The notes beneath the pieces are model-generated. The model was not told the DNA's origin and did not search any database. It saw nothing but the letters and a program-made list of their open reading frames with translations. Positions 59,234 to 64,000 of a stretch of 64,000 bases of DNA are shown in pieces (position 1 is the stretch's first letter; the number at the start of each line of letters is the position of its first letter). Position numbers and translations under genes: made by a program. The stretch comes from Bacillota bacterium (lineage in GTDB: Bacteria; Bacillota; Clostridia; Tissierellales; Peptoniphilaceae). The stretch covers positions 37,115-101,114 of the forward strand of contig JAQYDN010000010.1 of the NCBI GenBank assembly GCA_028724185.1. The letters run 5' to 3'.

Positions 59234-62200
59234 ATGTTATTGCATATGGGCTTGGACGTGGGTTCGACCACGGTAAAACTCGTAGTGCTTAATGAGAAAT
59301 TCGATATTCTCTATTCTACCTATCAAAGACACTTTTCCGACATGAAAAAAACGGTCTCCGAGATCATCGAGACCGTCTACGGAAAATTTCCCGACGAAGA
59401 GACGACGATCAGCGTCACCGGAAGTGGCGGCATCGCCGTCGCGGAATTCTTAAACGTTCCGTTCGTTCAGGAAGTCGTCGCGGGGACCGAGGCGATTACG
59501 CACTACATCCCCGAGAGCGACATCGCCATCGAACTGGGCGGCGAAGACTCCAAAATAACCTACCTTCGCGGCAGCTTGGAACAGCGGATGAACAGCATCT
59601 GCGCGGGGGGCACCGGGGCCTTTATCGACCAGATGGCCTCCCTCCTGAAGACCGACGCCGCGGGATTGAATAAACTCGCCAAAGAACACAAAAAGATCTA
59701 CCCGATCGCCTCGCGCTGCGGCGTCTTCGCCAAGACCGACGTCCAGGCGCTCATCAACCAGGGCGCGACCCAGGCCGACATCGCCGTCTCCGTCTTTCAA
59801 TCGGTGGTCAACCAGACCATCTCAAACCTCGCCTGCGGGCGGCCGATTCGCGGAAACGTCGCCTTTTTGGGCGGGCCGCTTACCTTCTTGGACGAGCTGA
59901 AACAGCGCTTTATCGAGACCTTGAATTTAGAGGACGACGAGATCTACGCGCCGGAAAACGGCGAGATCTTTGTCGCGCTGGGCGCCGCATTAAAGGGCGT
60001 GGACGGAGAACCCGTCGCGGTGCGCGAACTTTACGACCGGTTGGGAAGAACCGAGGAAGTACACGTCGACGCCGATGCGCTCTTGGATCCCCTCTTTGCG
60101 AATGAAGAAGAACTCGAGCAGTTCAGAAAGCGCCACGACGGCAACGACCTCGCCCATCGGGACATCGCGGAGTACGAAGGGCCCGTCTACGTCGGCATCG
60201 ACGCCGGGTCCACGACGACGAAGATGGTCGCCCTGTCAAAGGACAGAGAAGTCCTCTACGAGGCGTACGGCCCCAACAACGGCTCGCCGCTCGATCGGGT
60301 CAAGGCTTACCTCTTGGACCTCTACGACCAAATGAACGCCGACAGCTACATCGCCTCCTCGGGCGTCACGGGCTACGGCGAGGACTTCATCAAGGCCGCA
60401 CTCAAAGTCGACCACGGCGAAGTCGAGACGATCGCCCACTTTAAGGCCGCCCAGTACTTCGAACCCGACGTCGACTTTATCTTGGATATCGGTGGGCAGG
60501 ACATGAAGGCGATGAAGGTTTCGGGGGATGTCATCGAGTCGATTCTCTTAAACGAGGCGTGCTCCTCCGGTTGCGGTTCCTTCCTCGAGACCTTCGCGAA
60601 GGGCGTCGAGTACGGCGTCGAAGACTTCGCCGAGGTCGCGTTGGATGCGAAGGCGCCGGTGGATTTGGGGAGCCGCTGCACCGTGTTTATGAACTCGAAG
60701 GTCAAACAGGCGCAAAAAGAAGGCGCCACGGTCTCGGACATCTCGGCGGGACTCGCCTACTCGGTCATCCGAAACGCCATCCAAAAAGTCATCAAAGTGC
60801 GCGACCCGAAAAAACTCGGAGAACACATCGTCGTGCAGGGCGGTACCTTCTACAGCGACGCCGTCCTCCGCGCGTTCGAAAAGATCACGGGACGCGAAGT
60901 CGTCCGTCCCAAGATGAGCGGGACCATGGGCGCGATCGGCATGGCGCTGATCGCCCGCGAAAAAGGCGATGCGGAGAGCACCCTGCTCGGGCGGGATGCG
61001 ATCGACGCCTTTACCTACACGACCAAACACGCGCGCTGCGGACAGTGCTCCAACAACTGTGCACTCTCCGTCCATCTCTTCGGCGACGGCAGCCGCTACA
61101 TCACCGGCAACCGCTGCGAACGGGGCGCGGGTATCGTGCGCGGAGACGACGAGAGACTTCCGAACCTCTACGCGTATAAATTAAAGCGCGTCTTCGACTA
61201 CGACAGCCTCTCCGAGGCGGCATCGAGAGGGACGATCGGCATTCCGCGCGTCCTGAACATGTACGAGAACTACCCGTTCTGGCACACCTTCCTGACCTCG
61301 ATCGGCTACCGCGTCGTCCTCTCGGATATGTCCTCGCGCGAACTCTACGAACAGGGGCTCGAGTCCATCACCTCCGAGACCGCCTGCTACCCGGCGAAGA
61401 TCAGCCACGGCCACGTCGAAAACCTCGTACAAAAAGGCGTCAAGACCATCTTCTATCCCGCTATCTTCTACGAGGAAAAGAAGATGAAACACGCCGACAA
61501 CACCTTGAACTGCCCGGTCGTCGCGGGCTACAGCGAGGTCATCGGCAACAACGTCGAGAGCCTCGAGAGAGAGGACATCACCTATTTAAACCCCTTCCTC
61601 TCCTTCGACAACCGCAAGAAACTCGCCGCAAGACTCGCCGAAGTCTTCCCGAACGTCCCGAAGGGCGACGTCGCCCGCGCCGTCGCGGCGGCCTACGACG
61701 AACAGGAACGCTACCGCGAAGACGTGCGCGAAGAGGGACGGCGCGCGATGGCGTTTTTAAAGGAGACCGACACCGTCGGCATCGTCCTGGCGGGTCGCCC
61801 CTATCACATCGACCCCGAAATCAACCACGGCATCGCCGAGATGATTACGGGACTCGGACTCCCCGTCCTCTCGGAGGATTCGATCCTGGGGTATGAAAAC
61901 ATCGACGGCAACCTCCGCGTCCTCGACCAGTGGAATTACCACTCCCGCCTCTACCGCGCGGCGAAGATCGTCGGCGAGAGCGAACACCTGGAGATGGTCC
62001 AGCTGAACTCCTTCGGCTGCGGACTCGACGCCGTCACGACCGACCAGGTCAACGAAATCCTCGCCTCCTACCACAAGATCCACACCGTCTTAAAGATCGA
62101 CGAGGTCAACAACTTGGGCGCGGCGAAGATACGCCTGCGATCGCTGATCCAGGCGGTCGAAAACCGTACCATCGACAAGGAGCGCACCTCGATCTACGAC

Positions 62201-63496
62201 GATCCCGTCATCTTTACCGAAGAGATGCGAAAGACCCACACCATCCTCATCCCGCAGATGGCGCCGATCCACTTTAAACTGCTCGAGCCGCTCTTGCAAA
62301 CCGAAGGCTTTAACGTCGAAGTGCTCCCGAACCTCTCGACCCACGTCGTCGACGAGGGACTGAAGTACGTCAACAACGACGCCTGCTACCCGTCGATCTT
62401 CGTCGTCGGCCAATTTATGGAGGCGGTAAAGAGCGGTCGCTACGACACCGACAACCTGACGCTCTTGATGTCGCAGACCGGCGGCGCGTGCCGGGCGAGC
62501 AACTACGTCGGTTTTATCAGAAAGGCCCTGAAGGACGCCGGATACGGACACATTCCCGTCCTCGCGGCATCCTTCCAGGGCATCGAGCGCCACCCGGGCT
62601 TTACCTTCGGCAAACGTCAAATCGTGCGCATGGGCAAAAAGGCTGTACAGGACTTGCTCTACGGCGACTTGATCATGCGGCTTTCGAATGCGACGAGACC
62701 CTATGAAGTCGAAAAGGGCGCCGAAAAAGAAGTGACCGACCGCTGGCTCAAAGAACTCGCGGAGACGAGCGGAACGCGGAGCTACTCGCGCGTCGAGTTC
62801 AGAAAGAACGTGCGCGCCATGGTCGCCGACTACGAGGGCGTCGAAACCGACGGCCGTATCCGCCCCAAAGTCGGCGTCGTCGGCGAGATCCTCGTCAAGT
62901 ACCTTCCCCAGGCGAACAACCACGTGCAGCGCCAACTCGAGGAAGAGGGCGCCGAAGTCGTCATCCCCGACCTCACCGACTTTATGATCTACTCGTTTAA
63001 AAACGCGAGCATCAAAGAGGCGCGCTACGGTACCTCGAAGATAGGCGGATTCATCGCCAACACCGTCATCCGCTACGTGGAAAGCTACCGTTCCGTCGTG
63101 CGTGAAGAACTCGCGAAGAGCCGCTACGACGGCCCCGAGACCGTGAAGACCTTGATGCACTACGCCGAGGAATTCGTCGACCTCGGCAACCAGTACGGCG
63201 AGGGATGGCTCCTCACCGCGGAGATGGTCGAACTCATCCGCCAGGGTGCGGGAAACATCGTCTGCGTACAGCCCTTCGGCTGCCTCCCGAACCACATCAC
63301 GGGCAAGGGCGTCATCAAGGCGGTCAGGGAGAGCTACCCGACCGCGAACATCATCCCGATCGACTACGACGCCTCGGCCTCGGCGGTCAACCAGACCAAC
63401 CGCATCAAGCTGATGATGAACCAGGCGAACAAGAACAAGTACAAAAACGAAGACATCGCGAAGCGACACCGAGACGCCGGCGTCGCCGGACGTTAG
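59234..63496 (+). CDS. Tandem 2-hydroxyacyl-CoA dehydratase activase-like protein (BadF/HgdC-type)
   Basis: A 1420-residue protein. It has two ASKHA ATPase domains (about 1-270 and 310-600), each starting with an acetate-kinase-type phosphate loop (GLDVGSTTVKLVVL; GIDAGSTTTKMVAL). Each has a cysteine pair equivalent to the cluster ligands of HgdC: C123 (ICAGGTGAF) and C162 (SRCGVFAK), then C443 (ACSSGCGSF) and C482 (SRCTVFMN). Both pairs are 39 residues apart. A DUF2229 region (IGIPRVLNMYENYPFW) and a dehydratase-subunit-like C terminus follow. HgdC hydrolyses ATP to drive a low-potential electron into a dehydratase; the substrate of this long form is unknown. GAAGG precedes the ATG. No separate dehydratase subunits lie in the window. 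Confidence 0.88.
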   Translation: MLLHMGLDVGSTTVKLVVLNEKFDILYSTYQRHFSDMKKTVSEIIETVYGKFPDEETTISVTGSGGIAVAEFLNVPFVQEVVAGTEAITHYIPESDIAIELGGEDSKITYLRGSLEQRMNSICAGGTGAFIDQMASLLKTDAAGLNKLAKEHKKIYPIASRCGVFAKTDVQALINQGATQADIAVSVFQSVVNQTISNLACGRPIRGNVAFLGGPLTFLDELKQRFIETLNLEDDEIYAPENGEIFVALGAALKGVDGEPVAVRELYDRLGRTEEVHVDADALLDPLFANEEELEQFRKRHDGNDLAHRDIAEYEGPVYVGIDAGSTTTKMVALSKDREVLYEAYGPNNGSPLDRVKAYLLDLYDQMNADSYIASSGVTGYGEDFIKAALKVDHGEVETIAHFKAAQYFEPDVDFILDIGGQDMKAMKVSGDVIESILLNEACSSGCGSFLETFAKGVEYGVEDFAEVALDAKAPVDLGSRCTVFMNSKVKQAQKEGATVSDISAGLAYSVIRNAIQKVIKVRDPKKLGEHIVVQGGTFYSDAVLRAFEKITGREVVRPKMSGTMGAIGMALIAREKGDAESTLLGRDAIDAFTYTTKHARCGQCSNNCALSVHLFGDGSRYITGNRCERGAGIVRGDDERLPNLYAYKLKRVFDYDSLSEAASRGTIGIPRVLNMYENYPFWHTFLTSIGYRVVLSDMSSRELYEQGLESITSETACYPAKISHGHVENLVQKGVKTIFYPAIFYEEKKMKHADNTLNCPVVAGYSEVIGNNVESLEREDITYLNPFLSFDNRKKLAARLAEVFPNVPKGDVARAVAAAYDEQERYREDVREEGRRAMAFLKETDTVGIVLAGRPYHIDPEINHGIAEMITGLGLPVLSEDSILGYENIDGNLRVLDQWNYHSRLYRAAKIVGESEHLEMVQLNSFGCGLDAVTTDQVNEILASYHKIHTVLKIDEVNNLGAAKIRLRSLIQAVENRTIDKERTSIYDDPVIFTEEMRKTHTILIPQMAPIHFKLLEPLLQTEGFNVEVLPNLSTHVVDEGLKYVNNDACYPSIFVVGQFMEAVKSGRYDTDNLTLLMSQTGGACRASNYVGFIRKALKDAGYGHIPVLAASFQGIERHPGFTFGKRQIVRMGKKAVQDLLYGDLIMRLSNATRPYEVEKGAEKEVTDRWLKELAETSGTRSYSRVEFRKNVRAMVADYEGVETDGRIRPKVGVVGEILVKYLPQANNHVQRQLEEEGAEVVIPDLTDFMIYSFKNASIKEARYGTSKIGGFIANTVIRYVESYRSVVREELAKSRYDGPETVKTLMHYAEEFVDLGNQYGEGWLLTAEMVELIRQGAGNIVCVQPFGCLPNHITGKGVIKAVRESYPTANIIPIDYDASASAVNQTNRIKLMMNQANKNKYKNEDIAKRHRDAGVAGR

Positions 63497-63652
63497 TCGC
63501 ATAAAGAGACCGCGCGGGATATCTCGGGCGGCCTTTTTGCGCGCAAAAACCCGGAGGGAGGCGGCAAAACGGGAGCCGCCGTGATTATGGACAAAAGACG
63601 TCGGGTATAACATAAACGTAAAAGAAACGACGCGAACGAAAGGAGTAGACCA

Positions 63653-64000
63653 ATGAAACTATATTATGCACCGGGAACGTGTTCCGTCTCCTGCTGGATC
63701 GCCCTCGAGTGGAGCGGAGCCGACTACGAGGTCGAAAAAGTCGAGCTGGGGTCCGACGAATATAAAAAGATCAACCCGCTCGGCGCCGTTCCGGCACTCG
63801 AAGCCGACGACGGAGAGATCTATACCGAAGTTCTCGCGATCCTAAAATATATCGTCGCCAAGTACCCCGAAAAAGACTTGGGCGCCGATAAAGGACTCGA
63901 GGACGAATTGCTCTTTAACCAAATCCTCGCGTTTATGACCGGGGACTTTCACCCCGCCTTTAAGCCGCTCTTCTCGCCTAAAAACTATACGACGTCGACC
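63653..64000 (+). CDS. Glutathione S-transferase family protein (3' truncated by the window edge)
   Basis: The first 116 codons are open to the end of the window, so the gene is cut. The N terminus has a thioredoxin-like GST domain: MKLYYAPGTCSVSCWIALEW, then INPLGAVPALEADDGEIYTE with the cis-proline and the acidic residue that contacts glutathione, and the start of the helical domain. AAGGAG precedes the ATG. GSTs are unusual in strict anaerobes of this group. The function could be detoxification, a dehalogenase-like or isomerase role, or stress protection. Confidence 0.8.
   Translation, partial: MKLYYAPGTCSVSCWIALEWSGADYEVEKVELGSDEYKKINPLGAVPALEADDGEIYTEVLAILKYIVAKYPEKDLGADKGLEDELLFNQILAFMTGDFHPAFKPLFSPKNYTTST

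Noticed and set aside
63505..63540. Possible terminator after the activase gene
   Set aside because: The GC-rich segment before TTTTT (near 63530) pairs only imperfectly, so I did not annotate it as a terminator.
62090..63613. A 507-codon minus-strand open frame opposite the activase gene
   Set aside because: Antisense shadow of a strongly supported gene; no motif, no promoter.

Overview
This window reads as chromosome from a strictly anaerobic, amino-acid-fermenting Firmicute with fairly high GC. It has a CIRCE operator, a T-box leader, tandem NrdR boxes, and the Bacillus/Clostridium gene order cysS-mrnC-rlmB-rae1. Strict anaerobiosis is suggested by the anaerobic ribonucleotide reductase (nrdDG), an A-type flavodiiron protein and a very large 2-hydroxyacyl-CoA dehydratase activase-like protein. 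Amino-acid fermentation is suggested by an NAD-type glutamate dehydrogenase, a two-subunit L-serine dehydratase, a threonine aldolase and an acyl-CoA dehydrogenase fusion. An F-type ATPase whose c subunit carries the Na+-binding residue set and a surface protein with SLH repeats fit the same picture. My guess is Tissierellia/Peptoniphilaceae-like, but this is inference from gene content only. I found no rRNA, tRNA, CRISPR, insertion sequence or prophage.

Layout. 1-5.6 kb: the end of an 8-oxoguanine glycosylase gene, nrdD-nrdG (minus) and groES-groEL behind CIRCE. 5.8-11.4 kb: an acidic protein of unknown function, then the tightly overlapping run cysS-mrnC-thyX-rlmB-rae1 and a ZIP metal transporter. 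11.7-15.7 kb: a secreted stalk-domain protein, then a strong promoter, an arginine-type T-box and argG-argH. 15.7-21.5 kb: a minus-strand ABC exporter with an XRE/membrane regulator, then divergent PLP enzymes. 21.5-24.7 kb: a 36-residue cysteine-rich leader peptide and an intrinsic terminator precede a complete polar amino-acid ABC importer whose binding protein resembles the cysteine-binding protein CjaA. 24.9-35.5 kb: a membrane protein, peroxiredoxin, pyrC, sdaAB-sdaAA, a DUF4342 protein, ctlX, gdh and two stalk-domain secreted proteins. 35.9-42.8 kb: the full ATP synthase operon. 43.1-51.6 kb: cardiolipin synthase, two membrane proteins, trmN6-rsmI and a nurA-herA pair. 51.7-55.5 kb: a 1231-residue beta-helix/SLH surface protein. 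55.8-63.5 kb: an acyl-CoA dehydrogenase-EtfA-rubredoxin fusion, flavodiiron protein and tandem-domain activase. The window ends inside a glutathione S-transferase-like gene.

Two regions deserve most attention. First, the cysteine-codon leader plus terminator looks like a cysteine-responsive attenuator for a cysteine importer. Second, the acyl-CoA dehydrogenase-EtfA-rubredoxin fusion lies 25 bases upstream of a flavodiiron protein, whose family accepts electrons from rubredoxin. Together they suggest a two-protein route from acyl-CoA to O2 that could protect the oxygen-sensitive dehydratase machinery encoded next door.
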